DNA from: Cycas panzhihuaensis
Lineage: Eukaryota > Cycadophyta
NCBI GenBank assembly: GCA_023213395.1
Contig: CM041465.1
Location: 129,463,741 to 129,527,740, forward strand
Reading direction: 5' to 3'
Length of the DNA: 64,000 nucleotides
The stretch's first letter is position 1. Each line of letters begins with the position of its first letter. The position numbers and the translations under genes were made by a program. This document shows positions 1 through 16,852 of this stretch, piece after piece. The notes below the pieces were generated by a model. That model saw only the letters and a program-made list of their open reading frames with translations. It did not search any database and had not been told where the DNA came from.

Positions 1-1010
1 TAGAGATTTTTGGCTTTCATCACTTTTTTTTTATTTAGTTTAAATAAATGAGGGGATTAAAAAGGGGACCCCAACCCCTACACAAAAACTCCAGATTAGC
101 TACAAGGATCTGTCGTGATAAGCCCACGGCCTAGCTAACTAAAACAACCCATCCTAACACTTTCATCATTGACTTATCCTTATCAACTAATATTCTATTC
201 ATCCTCTCAGCTACTCCATTTTGCTGAGAAGTATATGTAGTCATTAACTTTTTTAAATGCCATAATCTTTGTAAAATTGGACAAACACTTTGGAAGTGTA
301 GTTTCCCCTATTATTTGATCTCAATATGTTAATTCTTTGCCCACTTTCATTCCCCTAAGACTTTTCTTTTAAAGGATAAACCCAAATTTTCCTTGAAAAG
401 TCATCAATAAAAGTCAAGAAACACCTTGATCCTTTAAGTGAAGTGGTTGGCATAGGACCATAGATGTCAACGTTGATTAGGATCAATTTTTTAGTTGCTC
501 TCCAAGCCTTTTCTTTATAAAATATTTGTCTATATTGCTTTCTAAATATGCAGGGTTCATAAGTACCATTTTTTACCTTAAATTTTAGAAGACCATGCAC
601 TATATTTAGTTTATTCATTAACCAAAATCTAGGAAAGTGTAAATATCTCAATATTTCATGTCATAATTGAATCTTGTTAGTCATATAAGTAGTCAAATAA
701 GCCCTTTGGTTTATAGACTTACTCAAGAGCCTATAAAGATGGTTATACACTCATCCCATTTTACTCAATTTGATTAATAAAGATAAGATTCATTTTAAAA
801 CCTAGCATATATAATACATTCTCCATATAGTAATCATTATAATCATGAGTAATTACTAGGACTCCTCTTATGCCTTTTATAGTAAGTCTATTTTTGTTGC
901 CTAAAACAATTATATGGCTAATGGCTTCATATATATGTATAAACCATTTTGGTCTACCTATCATATGTCATGAGGCACTTGAGTTTATGTACCACATATA
1001 GTTGTATCTT
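1..1010 (-). pseudogene. Copia-6 pol remnant: protease, GAG-pre-integrase, integrase
   Basis: Read on the minus strand from about 1010 down to 1, this is the pol region of a Ty1/copia retrotransposon. A protease-like segment comes first: WYINSS replaces the usual WxxDSG, so the catalytic Asp is now Asn. It is followed by VLYMLGFKMNL, which matches the conserved stretch ending the protease region. Positions 651-355 encode the GAG-pre-integrase tail and the integrase start (DIYGPM and FIDDFSRKIWVY). Positions 300-160 encode QQNGVAERMNR, the conserved integrase core. A LINE fragment at 23-159 splits the frame, and the downstream residues MMKAKNL resume at 22-1. Stops and frame breaks make it non-functional. 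The element continues past the left edge. The assignment to copia is secure; linkage to the LTR at 8043 is inferred from shared orientation. Confidence 0.85.
23..159 (-). mobile_element. LINE-3: 5'-truncated LINE 3' end
   Basis: About 137 bp match, in reverse complement, the 3' end of the full-length LINE that ends at 45532. Shared landmarks are the segment giving gataagccc..ggcctag and the ggggaccccaa block next to an A-rich tail (a T run at 24-34 on the plus strand). The insertion lies in the integrase frame of Copia-6. It is flanked by a direct repeat, ctttcatca, at 14-22 and 160-168, as expected of target-primed reverse transcription. It is a dead-on-arrival 5' truncation with no coding capacity. 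Confidence 0.75.
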
Positions 1011-1465
1011 TTTTTGTATTACTAACTAACATATAAAAGATAAAAAGTTTGTGGCATTTGATTAGAGCCAAGAAACAAGCATCTTCTACCCATGTTTAAT
1101 GCATAATATAAAAATAGTAAAAAACATAAATGAATAGTGAGTATTAAATGACCCTATTACAGCATACACTTATTTTATTAAGAAACACTAACTATAGATC
1201 CTCTAGTCACCATGAACAATCCTTAAAAATCACATTAAATCATCAGACACCATGCCAAAAGCTAGAATTTATCCATATGACCAATCTAGTTATACATAAC
1301 ACAAAAACTTACAATATGAAATTTTTGTCTATTTTGGTAAAGGACCCTTCTGTGACTCAAAAAATGATAGACTTATTAAACTCACATGACTAATGGCTTA
1401 ATACTTGAGGAGTCTAAACCTTAAACTCAAATTATAAACATTTTAATGTAATTGGAACATTACAA
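1011..1465. other. AT-rich stretch without recognisable gene
   Basis: This lies between the copia protease and the microsatellite. It would correspond to the gag/zinc-knuckle region of Copia-6 on the minus strand, but I cannot recognise those motifs. A plus-strand open frame of 81 codons at 1148-1393 resembles nothing I know and has low-complexity AT-driven composition, so I do not call it a gene. Confidence 0.4.
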
Positions 1466-6862
<5,397 letters not shown>

Positions 6863-6869
6863 ATATCCT

Positions 6870-8027
6870 AAGTTTCGATGGTAGTGAATTTTATTTGCCT
6901 AACCCGATTGATTTCTTATTCAAATCATCAAATCAATTTGATATTGTTCGCCTTCTATTTAGCTTTAATTCATCCTCCTTTCATCTTTATTATCCTCTTG
7001 TTCGACTATGATGGGAATTGCAACCATGGCAAGTTGAAGCTTCATGCCATTATTTGATCTTTGTCTTTCATCTGTTCATAAGGCTCTAAAGCCTCTCAAT
7101 AAGCTAAATGTTAACCTTATGATGCAACTATGAATATAAGCTGAAAAGAATGTTGGAAAATGGAGCAGGATGATCCCAAGTACCAATAAGTGGTATCTCT
7201 AATATTGACTTGCTCTATCTAAGGTCACTTCAATAAGGTATCTACCAATTAGCTTTTAAGATCCATGACCGATATATCAATTTTCAATAACTTTGGTTTC
7301 TATGAGAGTGCCATTATGATGAATTTATGATCCAAATATTATGATAGGGTACCTAACACATATCCCAGTCCAATATGTTATTGATAGGATGGTTGTAGAA
7401 AATATTCATAAATTCACTAAAAGTTGGTTGACTTTAACATCATTGGTACATCAGTCTTCAACAATGAGCATGTTCGATGGTAATTCACCATTCTTAGATG
7501 TAGATATAATGAATTCCTTCTCTAAGCAATATATGTATGGGTGCCTCTATCTAACTTGTAAAGACCTACAATTCAAACAATGCTACCAACTATTGTTAGC
7601 ATTTCATTTTCTAATTTTAAAAGAACGTTTATATGAGAATATCTCCTAAACAACACTACTTGAAATGAATAAAAAAATGTGCTTTCTTCATTTGATTATA
7701 GTGTGGTCACCCCAGTATACATAGATGCCATTAACAATTCTTCTAGGCTTGCCCTTCTTAAGGGCAGTGATACAAATTATTACATCAACCTTGCTACACA
7801 TCGAGTGGACTATGATGGCTAGAATTTTATATCATGTGGATATAACTATATAAATAGAAGACTAATTCTATGAAATTTTTGATAAATTTATTTATAATAG
7901 TGTTAATTAATTGTAAAATGCTCAACACAATTATATCAAATATAAACTTTTAGGCTTTAATATTTAAGTCATTAGTTCTACATATTGTTAGTTGCTAAAT
8001 TGATCAACAATCTGTAATAATGACCTA
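6870..8027. other. Unrecognised region, possibly degraded coding
   Basis: This lies between the microsatellite and the primer site at 8028. Short plus-strand open frames occur at 6871-7011 and 7341-7649 (102 codons, including SSTMSMFDGNSPFLDVDI). The composition is more balanced than in the surrounding non-coding DNA, and further open stretches follow to about 7830. I do not recognise the product. If Copia-6 occupies this interval, gag would be expected on the minus strand, and I could not find it. It may be a captured fragment, an unrelated element, or chance. Confidence 0.3.
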
Positions 8028-8038
8028 CTCTGATACCA
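8028..8038 (-). promoter_or_regulatory. Primer binding site of Copia-6
   Basis: On the minus strand this reads tggtatcagag, the canonical initiator-Met-tRNA primer site of copia elements, here unmutated. It sits next to a segment whose right side starts TG and ends CA, consistent with a minus-strand 5' LTR. Confidence 0.75.
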
Positions 8039-8042
8039 AAAG

Positions 8043-8258
8043 TGAAATATAGGATTGATTATAGAACCAAACATATACTTGATAGAAAATACATTAGAAA
8101 CACAAGTAAAAAACTAGGTAGAATTTGTCTACCTATAAACTAAAACTACATTCATTAGGAATGACCTCCAAAAGGATTCATCACAATATAAATGCTATAT
8201 CTCTAATATACACATAGGATCAATAATAATCCACAAAGAATACATAATTGCCCTAACA
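8043..8258 (-). repeat. Probable 5' LTR of Copia-6
   Basis: About 216 bp directly beyond the primer site, running from tgaaat to ctaaca on the plus strand, giving TG...CA ends on the minus strand. No second LTR is visible because the element leaves the window on the left, so the far boundary is inferred from the terminal dinucleotides. Confidence 0.55.
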
Positions 8259-8379
8259 CTTGTCACAAGTCCATTTAGGACTTTAGTAACTCCTATGACT
8301 TACCTATCCAAATTTGTCCATATATGAATATTAATCTAATAAAGGGAATCTAAAGGGAGTATTACATTTAACCCAGTTG

Positions 8380-8990
8380 CCCACTAAAGATAAGATCAAT
8401 GATGATGTAAAAGCCTTTGTCAAACACATGCAATAGATGTACGATGAGATGAAGAGAAAGTTTTAGGACAGTAATAATAAATATAAGGTAGCATAAATCT
8501 TATCAAAAAAATAAGGTCTTTACAAAGAGGAATTTGATGATGATGTACTTGAAGAAAGACATATTTTCTTAAGGCATATACAACTAATTAAAATATAGGA
8601 GAATAGGTCCTTATAGGATTGTGAGAAAATTAATAACAATACTTATGAGGTAAATTTACCCTATGACCTTGGCATTTCACCTACTTTTAATTTTTTTTTT
8701 ACTTATATTCTTTTCATGAAGGAGAAGATGAGGTAGAAGATAACCTAGAGGGGATAAATTAGAGACAACAAATACCTAAGAGGAAGAGGGTAGAAATTGA
8801 GTAGGTATTAAATAAGAAAATAGTCTATACAAGACAAAGTAGATATGATAGGTATTTGGTTCAATGGAAGGGGTTATAGTAGGAGGATTATACTTGGATT
8901 TCTGAATGTGAACTAAAGAAACTCAACATGGATAAGTGGAAGGAATTCTAGTATAGAAACTTGCAAGAGCTGAGTTCTTTACAAGTAGGG
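8380..8990 (+). pseudogene. Gypsy-3: chromovirus integrase C-terminus and chromodomain
   Basis: Plus-strand fragments match the end of a Ty3/gypsy polyprotein. The integrase C-terminal region gives NNKYKVA, then KINNNTYEVNLPYDLGISPT, the conserved segment that follows the GPF/Y motif. From about 8790 a chromodomain-like stretch follows: VEIE, then RYLVQWKGL, then EDYTW, with aromatic residues in the expected places. Chromodomains target chromoviruses to heterochromatin. Several expected Gln and Trp codons are TAG or TAA. The rest of this element (gag, protease, RT) is absent to the left, replaced by Copia-6 material. Confidence 0.8.
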
Positions 8991-10375
8991 GAAGATGATG
9001 TAGGAGCATCTAAAAAATGGTATTTACTAAAAATGACATAAGTCAATGTTATGTGATCTAAACTATAGACTATCACATATCAAAATGACCATTTAGAAAA
9101 GTTACAAAATCACTGAAAAAGTCATATTGCTTTGTAAATATTATAAATTGATTTCAAACCTAAAATATGTTGTTTGGTTACTTAAATTTTTAATTGAAGT
9201 TTTCTTTTTAATTTTGTAAAAATTTATAAGTATCACTTTTCTAAGTTAGGATATTAGTTTTATTTTATTAGGTTCTTGTAGGGCCCATAATATGTTTAAC
9301 TACCCATGGCTCAATTTTTATGTAATTTGAAGCACTTTTTTAAAAAATTACTAAAAATAGAAAGTTTTATATTTGGAGGTTTTTTTGCTTCAAGTTTGTT
9401 TCATAGTTTTAAAGGATGGTAATTAACATTTTTGATGGCCAAAGGCCATGAATTTATATACTTATACATTATAAAAATAATCATATGTCAGTTTTTTAGA
9501 GTTTTAGAAATGGAAAACTAGAAATTTACAAAAAAAATCCTTTTATAAAGAGCTTGGTTCTAATTTCTTTGACATATATTATTCTACTTACATGGTTATA
9601 CTTTAAAAGATATTTTCACCCTATCAAATACTCTTATATTTATCTATAAATGAATTACAAGTAGATGATTATAAAACCCTCTCTCTTTTATAGATGCCAA
9701 GTGCATCATGGGGTGTAGGGACTATTACATGAAATCTAATATCTATTCAATTAAAAATAAATAAAGGTCTATTACAAATAATTAACATGCATTAACTTAA
9801 CTATTCATAAACTAAAGTCACTTTCGAACCTTAAGTGAACTTAATATCTAAAGAAGAATAAAGCATATATATTACATTTTGTGTTACAAGAATGAGTGGT
9901 AATTGTATTCATCAAAATGGTTATGAATTATCCTTAGAATTTTTAGGGTAAACATATGGAAGTATAAGAACTAAGGGCTTGAGTATCATACCAGTTTATG
10001 TGTGATATAAAGGGATTGAATTAAGTTTATATCACCCATTCACTATAACCATTTATTAATAGATTTTATTTTCTACTAAAGCAAAAAATATATGTGTGGG
10101 CTAGCTTTGACCTTAAAATATTAGTATTATCCCCCTAATATTATTGATTAGACCCTAATAACAAAATGATAGATCTTGGTAGTTGTTATATTTATTAGAA
10201 GGGGGTTGATCCTTTCCTATAAATGGTGCAAGGGATATAGTTTTTTAGCATGGATGAAATTCCTCTTAACAATGATAACTATATTGCTAAGAAGATCCTA
10301 CTTTTATGTGGTTATGTACTAAAGTTCTACTATGTTAAGAGCGAATCCTTGCTCTTGAAATTTACCCCTAACTTT
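8991..10375. other. Non-coding flank, probable 3' UTR/LTR of Gypsy-3
   Basis: AT-rich DNA downstream of the Gypsy-3 chromodomain with no supported gene. By position it should hold the 3' UTR and 3' LTR of that element, but I could not fix LTR ends. Gypsy-1 begins at 10376, and its 5' flank acttt (10371-10375) nearly matches ccttt after its 3' LTR at 53352. Confidence 0.45.
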
Positions 10376-11751
10376 TGTTACCCCTGCATGGGTACATTAA
10401 ATTTTTAAAATATTATTAAGTGTTGTTTCATTCATAAGTTACTTATATTTAATTATTATAATTTACGAATTAGGAACATAATCACATAATATACAATATT
10501 TGAAATACTTGAAGGAGAAATTAAAATTATAATCCTTTGAAAAAATAACAAGCATGTCAATTACTTGCCAATTCCACCATCTTTTATGCTTCTCATTTTA
10601 TAAAATTTTTTAAGATCATTAGTTGTTCTAAAGTTATAAAGAAGTAGAGTGAAGATTTTATGATATCAAAAATAACAAACTTCATGGGTCTAGGAACACA
10701 AGTTTTTAAGTTCTTAATGTAATGGTAGCTTCATCTTTACCCTTAGTCTCCACAGTTTCACTTAAAACTATTAAGATTAAAGTGACATACAAGCTTATAA
10801 AATGCAAAGTGTGAGTGTGTAGTATAATAGAGGCTTTAATAGAAAAAGAATATTGCTTAAGCCCCATAAGGAGAAATAATTTTTCCCATACATTTTTTCC
10901 AACTAAGTTAAAAGTTGAGCTTAAAATTGATTATTGATTTTACAAGGTATGAAGTTTTAGGGTCAACTAAAAGAGAATCTTTTACATTTTATAATTAGTA
11001 CCATAACTCACGAAGTCAGAAAATTTGGTAAAGTCTAATAATATAAAGTTACGAAGAGTTAAGGTTATTTAAGGTGTTATAGAGAATAAGTCCCATCATA
11101 TGACTCTACATTTCATAAATTTTCCTCTTAAACATCAATGTTAAGTGAAACACAAAAATCCAAAGTGTAAAATAAATAAAACAAATAAGTTTTATTCTAT
11201 ATATATATATATATATATTCACACTTTGTAAACTTGAAAGTAAATTATGAATTCCTAACTAAAGTACAAGAGTATGTATTATAAAATTGGCAAGAGATAT
11301 AATAGGCATTAATTATAATATTATATGAATGAAGACATGTAAAATCATCATTTCCCAAATTCCTTTATATCATTTATGAATCATTATAGATAAAATATTG
11401 TAGTGTATAAAGAAGAGTATATTTGTACTTCATAAATTTAAATTTAAGTATGAAGAATTAACTCACAAGCAAGAGTGAAAAGTAGTGGGTGGTAGAAGTG
11501 ACAAACTTGACATGCATTTATTATAGAAGTATACAAGTGAGCAAATAATAAAATACCACTTTGTAGGTTTCTTTTTCACATTATTTATGAAGATTTTATA
11601 AACAAGGGAAACTTAAAGTATAAAATGTAAAGAGAATTGTAAGTCAAAAGAAATTTCTTCAAGTATTAAATGATAATATTAAATGCTTAAATAATTTCTT
11701 GTAATATTTCTTTTAGTTTCTACTTGATATAATTTTGAAGGAGAACAAGTC

Positions 11752-12213
11752 ATGGCCAAGACTAAGTCTAATGCTTAGTGCCACTAGAAAGGATTTATAG
11801 ACTTGAAGAGAAGATTATATTCAAAGATTTGATATTGAAACTGAGATGATTTTCTCAAAAGTACAAGACCTATTATTCAATTTAGGCATATGCAATTTAT
11901 AACATTTTTTCTTAGCAAAGAAAATGGTTAGTTCCTAATAAGCATAAGCTAAATATTTAATATACAAGCTATAAATTTAAAATATTTATTAAAATGTCTT
12001 TTGTTAATAGGTATATTTTAGCACACATATAGGTAATTCACAAAATATATCAAGGTTTTATATATAGATAATGTGATGCACTTAGGCATCATATTCACTT
12101 TGTAATAAGTCTTCCAAAATGATAAAGTTGATAATTAGTAGGATGTGTGCTGATTATGAAATTCTGATATACTAAGATATAGAAAATATTTTGAATGAAG
12201 AAGTGGAGATAAT
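11752..12213 (+). pseudogene. Gag-like reading frame inside the Gypsy-1 5' LTR
   Basis: A decayed frame starts with ATG at 11752 (MAKTKSNA). With one frame shift it continues as QRFDIETEM, then SKVQDLLFNLGI, then a hydrophobic FFL segment. The equivalent in the 3' LTR starts at 38623, and the two share recognisable protein-level similarity (RLDIE, YSK, LLFNL). The downstream FSNIYINNSLDIS in the 3' copy resembles the segment near RGK..FS...IN..L in the N-terminal gag-like domain of Athila/Tat elements. Several stops at expected Gln or Trp codons show decay. Function is unknown; it may be an LTR-encoded accessory ORF or duplicated gag sequence. Confidence 0.45.
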
Positions 12214-12485
12214 TGTTATTAAGTTAATGTTCATATGAGGACAAAATAGGGTGAGTGAGTCACTAGGAATTACAAAGTCCTAAATGGACTTATAAGATGT
12301 GTTAAGGCATTTATAAAATCATTTATTGACCATTATTGTTCCCACTTATATACCTATCTATATAGTATTGTATAGTAATCAATCCAAGGTATATGGATTC
12401 TTAATGAATGCCAATTTTTTATGGTAGATCAATTCTACTATAAAATCTATGTTAATTTGGTTCCATTTCATATTCCTTACTTTCA
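12214..12485 (+). repeat. Copia-1 5' LTR
   Basis: Alignable with 15161-15439: shared blocks include gacaaaatag, tttattgaccatta, ggattcttaatgaatgc and the terminal ttactttca. Confidence 0.8.
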
Positions 12486-13257
12486 TCTAGTATCATAGTA
12501 AGAGTAGTCACAAGTTATTAACCAAATTTGTAGCTAGTAATTAAGGAACCAAGTAGATTTATGTTGTCAATAGTTAGTAGGTGATGTTTTATATAAAACT
12601 TTTGTTAATTTTATTGTGGGTTTAAATTGATAGGTTGTGAGGTTTATATAGTGTGAAAAAATAAAAACATTAAAAAAGGGGGTTATTTCTATGAAATATT
12701 TTAGTTTTCATGTTTGTGAAGGATTCCTCTTTATTAAGAATTTAATGCTAGATGCCAAATATATCAAATTCGTGGGAAAAAACTTGATCTGGAATAAAAT
12801 TAAATGTCATTTCCCTAGAAGAATGTCTAATATGAATAAAGGATAGGGTTCTTTTTTAATATTTATTTGAAGGTTGTGATTTATGGGGTGTTGGGTTTTT
12901 ATGTACTTTTGAGGGTTTATTCCTATGATTTTATATAAGCCTTTTAAGTACAACATTGAATACCACTTAAGGTCTAGGAAATATAAAATTACTATCATAT
13001 ACTATAGTCCCAATTCTAATAGGTTATTTCACTAAAATATATACCTTCTAAGATTCCTTAACATGAGTAATATTAGATCTATTGCCAACTAATTAAATCA
13101 CCCATTTAAGTGGATTTGTTTATTAAAAGCATATATTCTATTATTGTGCAACTATAAAATATGTACTTAAATAGGAGTTGCATTCTCCCACCACATGTGA
13201 AGCTATCACTTGAATGTTATTACCAAAAAGTACTATGTTTACTTAAGCACCTTCCTA

Positions 13258-13282
13258 AGAGAGAGAGAGAGAGAGAGAGAGA
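13258..13282. repeat. (GA)n microsatellite
   Basis: About 12 uninterrupted GA units in the internal region of Copia-1. Confidence 0.95.
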
Positions 13283-13379
13283 TTTGACAAGAATATAGTG
13301 GCCTTATCATAGTTAAATTTATTAATTAAAACTGAGATATAAGTAAATACATTAGAGTTATTATTATGCTCATTTAGAA

Positions 13380-15150
13380 CTTCAGACTAAGCCAAAAATA
13401 GAGGAAGAAATTAAGGAGGAGGAGTTTGAAGATGCCTAGAAGACAAAGTCAAAGATGCAACCTAAAAGTGCACCACCTATTAAAAAATTCCCCAACTAGT
13501 ATTTAAAAACCATGGTTGAAGCCAAGATACTCAAGATAGAAGGTAAATAAAAGTCAAGGATGAGGCCTAATACAATCAATTTTGCCTTGATGGTGGATGT
13601 GTTAAATGTTAATGAGCCTTTGAATTTTGAGGAGACCAATTAGTAATAGAAGTGAAGGACATCTATGGATGGTTAAATCTATGTCATTGAGTAAAATAAA
13701 ACTTAGGATTTGGTTGATTTATTAGCAGGTAAGTAAGTGATTGGTTATAAATGGATCTATAAGACCAAATTTAGATCATATGACATAATTAATAAGCACA
13801 AAATAAAATTGGTAGCCGAAGGATTCAAGCAGATTGAAGGGATTGATTATTAAGATATATTTTCTCCAATAGCAAAGATGGTAATGATTAGACTAATATT
13901 GATAACTACTCAATTCAAATGGCAGTTATACCAACTTGATATTAAAAATACCTTCCTTAATGGAGATCTTGCAAAGAAGGTTTATATGGAGCAACTACCT
14001 AGATATATTACCAAGGGTAAAAAGAATTTAATATATCACTTGAAAAAGGCTTTGTATGGCCTCAAACAAACTCTAAGAGCCTAGTATTCCAAGATTGTTC
14101 AATATTTTAGAAATAATAAGTTTAAGAGATTACTAACAAATCTAAACATATATATCAAGGTCAAAAGAAATTTAGTCATTTTTGTAGTTCTATATGTAGA
14201 TGATCTTTTTATCATAAGGAATGACATATCAAAGGTTGAAGGCTTAAAGAATAATCTTAAGAAGACATTAGAGATGACAAATCTTGGATTACTCCACTAC
14301 TTTTAGGGAGTGGAAGTATAGAAGAAGCTAGGGAAAACCTTCATTTTACAAGCTAAGTATACATGGGAAATTCTTAAAGAATTTAGAATGAAGGATTGTA
14401 AACCTATTTATGCCCCTATAAAATTAAGTTTAAAGTTAATAACTCTAGATTATGATGATGATGAGTGGGTTGATAGCATGATGTTCAAACAACTAGTTAG
14501 TAGTTTAATTTATTTAACTACTACTAGGCCTGATATTTCCTTTGCAATTGGTATGGTATTGAGGTTCATGGTTAAACTGAAGTAAATCCATTAGAAAGTT
14601 ATAAAGATTATCTTATGATACTTGTAGGGGACACTATAATTTAGCTTAATGTTTAACTAGAATAATAATCTTAGGCTAATTAAATATTCAGATTCTAATT
14701 ATGTTGGATGTGAGGATAGCAAAAGTTCTACTTTAGGTTATTACTTTAATATGGGTTATGTTTTTATCACTTGGTAAGTAAGAAATAACTTAATATTACT
14801 TTATCATCTACTGAGAAAGAGTATAAAGTTATTGTTACAACAACTTATGAAGCCATTTAGTTTAGGTAAGTACTTGGTGATTTGGGACTACATCAAGATA
14901 AAATAATTATATTATATTGTGACAATAAAGGTACCTTAAAAATTATCAAGAATTTAGTATTCCATGCTCACACCAAACACATTAATATACATGATCACTT
15001 CATTATGGAGTAGATATAGAATGGAGTAGACAAGCTTCTATATAGACTAACCAAGGAGTAGATTATTGATATTTTCACTAAACCTTTACCTAGAGATAAA
15101 TTTGATAAATTTAAATTTTATATCAATGTTAAAGCTAATGATATGAACAT
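13380..15150 (+). pseudogene. Copia-1 reverse transcriptase and RNase H remnant
   Basis: The frame begins with the acidic linker before RT (EEEIKEEEF). It continues through GYKWIYKTKF, EGFKQIEGIDY and FLNGDL, then ALYGLKQTLRA followed by TAG where Trp is expected. LYVDDLFI keeps both catalytic aspartates. LGLLHYF is followed by TAG and then by TTTRPDISFAIG. RNase H follows with YSDSNYVG and a degraded carboxyl end near 15080. Many in-frame stops are TAG or TAA at expected Trp or Gln. Gag, protease and integrase are missing, so the copy could only have moved with help from another element. Confidence 0.88.
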
Positions 15151-15160
15151 TAAGGGGGAG

Positions 15161-15439
15161 TGTTAGATTAATGTGTATATGATGACAAAATAGAATAGGT
15201 GAGCCACTAGGAGTTATAAATTCCTACATGGCCTTATGACACATGCCAGGGTAGTTATAGAATTATTTATTGACCATTACCAATCCTGCTTGTATATCCA
15301 TCTGTATATTATTATATATTGATTAATTTAGGATGTATGGGTTCTTAATGAATGCTAATTTTTAATGGTAGACCAATACTAATAGAAAATCTATTTTAAT
15401 ATGTATTAATTTGGTTATATTTCATGATCCTTACTTTCA
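15161..15439 (+). repeat. Copia-1 3' LTR
   Basis: Begins TGTTAGATTAATG after the polypurine tract and ends ttactttca, matching the end of the 5' LTR. Confidence 0.8.
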
Positions 15440-15471
15440 AATGCACTCCTAAAAGAGAGAGATATGGCTAA

Positions 15472-15490
15472 GTGTGTGTGTGTGTGTGTG
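15472..15490. repeat. (GT)n microsatellite
   Basis: About nine GT units in the 3' half of the Gypsy-1 5' LTR. The corresponding place in the 3' LTR (about 39190) lacks the tract. Confidence 0.9.
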
Positions 15491-16852
15491 TATGTGTATA
15501 GACACCTCTAACTTTACTTCACCAAAAAAAAAAAATTATAAAAATAAATGTTATAAAATTATAAGTAGTGTGACAAAAGAATCTAAAGGAAAGCAATGAT
15601 TCTAATAATCAACAGAATACATAACTAGAGTTAAAATGTTAGACTTAAGTGAAGTTATTAGGACTAAAGTGGCTCCACATAAAATATAATAAGGTTTAAA
15701 TGGACTTAGCATTGGTCAACCCCTCCTTAACTCAATAATTTACTTCAGAATTAGATAATTATAATAGTCCAAATAGTTTAAGAGACATAACACTAGCTAG
15801 AAGCAATTATGACTCAAAGGAATAACCATAAAAGGGAGAATTTTGAAGAAAGAAGAGTTAATTATCACTTCATATATATTAGTATGATTACCACTTCTTA
15901 TCACTTTTTTCCTTCCTTTTCCTCCCTTATCTTCTGCAATTTTATAGAGAAGAGAGGAATCTATAAAATCTTTATTGATTGTTAGTTATTCCTTCTTCTT
16001 TTAAGCTTGGAACATCATAGAATAGACCCATGTAAGAATCTTAGGACATGGGCAAGGGCATAATAATAGCTTAAGTACCTAGTTATAGGCCCCTTAACTA
16101 TCAAGACTATTACATTACACTTGAGAGATTAAATATAAGATAAACGAGTTAAGCAATAGGCTTTTTTTTTAATGTAACTTTCAAGTTTTTATTGAAAACA
16201 TTTAATTTTCATTTAGTTACTACTTCATGTACTTTGAGTAATTTCAATGAGAATGTATATATTTTATTCTTTCCTTACTTTGTCATTATCCAGTGAAGGA
16301 GTTGAATGGATATGGATATTTAATTCTATGAGAATATATATTTCATAAAATGATCATTACTTATTCTAACTCTTACCCTTAATATCTTGTTACCTTTGGG
16401 TTTATGTGGAGTTCATTTATTTGTTATATAGTGAATTCTAAGTAATTGTTTAAAGGTTATGTGTAATGTTTATTTGTTCCAAACTTAGTTATTATCTAGC
16501 TTAGTATCAGTAGGTTTCATGTGAATATCCTAATAAGAGTTGTCCTTTCTAAAACCTACACTCTTTTATTTCATCTCATATACCTTCTTTTATATTTCTT
16601 TCATTTCTTGTCATATTTTCTACTCATTTTATCATTTTATATATCACTATGTATAATTATATTTCCTCTCATATTTATAAATTATAACATAGGTTATATT
16701 ATGAATAGTCAAGGGAGTTACCCCCATTTAGGCGAAGGAATTTTACTAATATATTGCCTTATGTTTTACACATTTAAATTCAACATTCGTGGACCTAATC
16801 ATCATATTTAAATAACTTTGGAAAAGGTAAATAAGACACGGTCAATATCTCA

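Larger units (their letters stand above)
12214..15439 (+). mobile_element. Copia-1: internally deleted Ty1/copia element
   Basis: LTRs lie at 12214-12485 (272 bp) and 15161-15439 (279 bp). They are diverged but clearly alignable from tgtta to ttactttca. A mutated primer site follows the 5' LTR (tagtatcatag at 12488). A polypurine tract, aagggggag, ends at 15160 directly before the 3' LTR. The internal region is only about 2.7 kb and keeps the RT/RNase H half. It interrupts the Gypsy-1 5' LTR at a site that is empty in the 3' LTR. No clean 5-bp target duplication remains (ataat against aatgc). Confidence 0.85.
10376..16852 (+). repeat. 5' LTR of Gypsy-1, interrupted by Copia-1
   Basis: The long terminal repeat is about 3.25 kb once Copia-1 (12214-15439) is removed. 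It aligns along its length with the right copy (26116-53351). At the Copia-1 site, the right copy (39085-39105) shows the uninterrupted sequence. It contains a gag-like reading frame at 11752, an (AT)n tract at 11200-11217 and a (GT)n tract at 15472-15490. The 3' end is placed at tctca before a primer-site-like sequence. Confidence 0.72.

Noticed and set aside
8028-8038. Possible tRNA gene suggested by tRNA-like sequence
   Set aside because: It is only the roughly 11-nt complement of a tRNA 3' end used as a primer site; there is no cloverleaf.
16521-16811. 96-codon hydrophobic frame resembling a membrane protein
   Set aside because: It lies in the 3' part of the Gypsy-1 LTR, is T-rich by composition, and the frame is not kept in the other LTR copy near 53020-53330.
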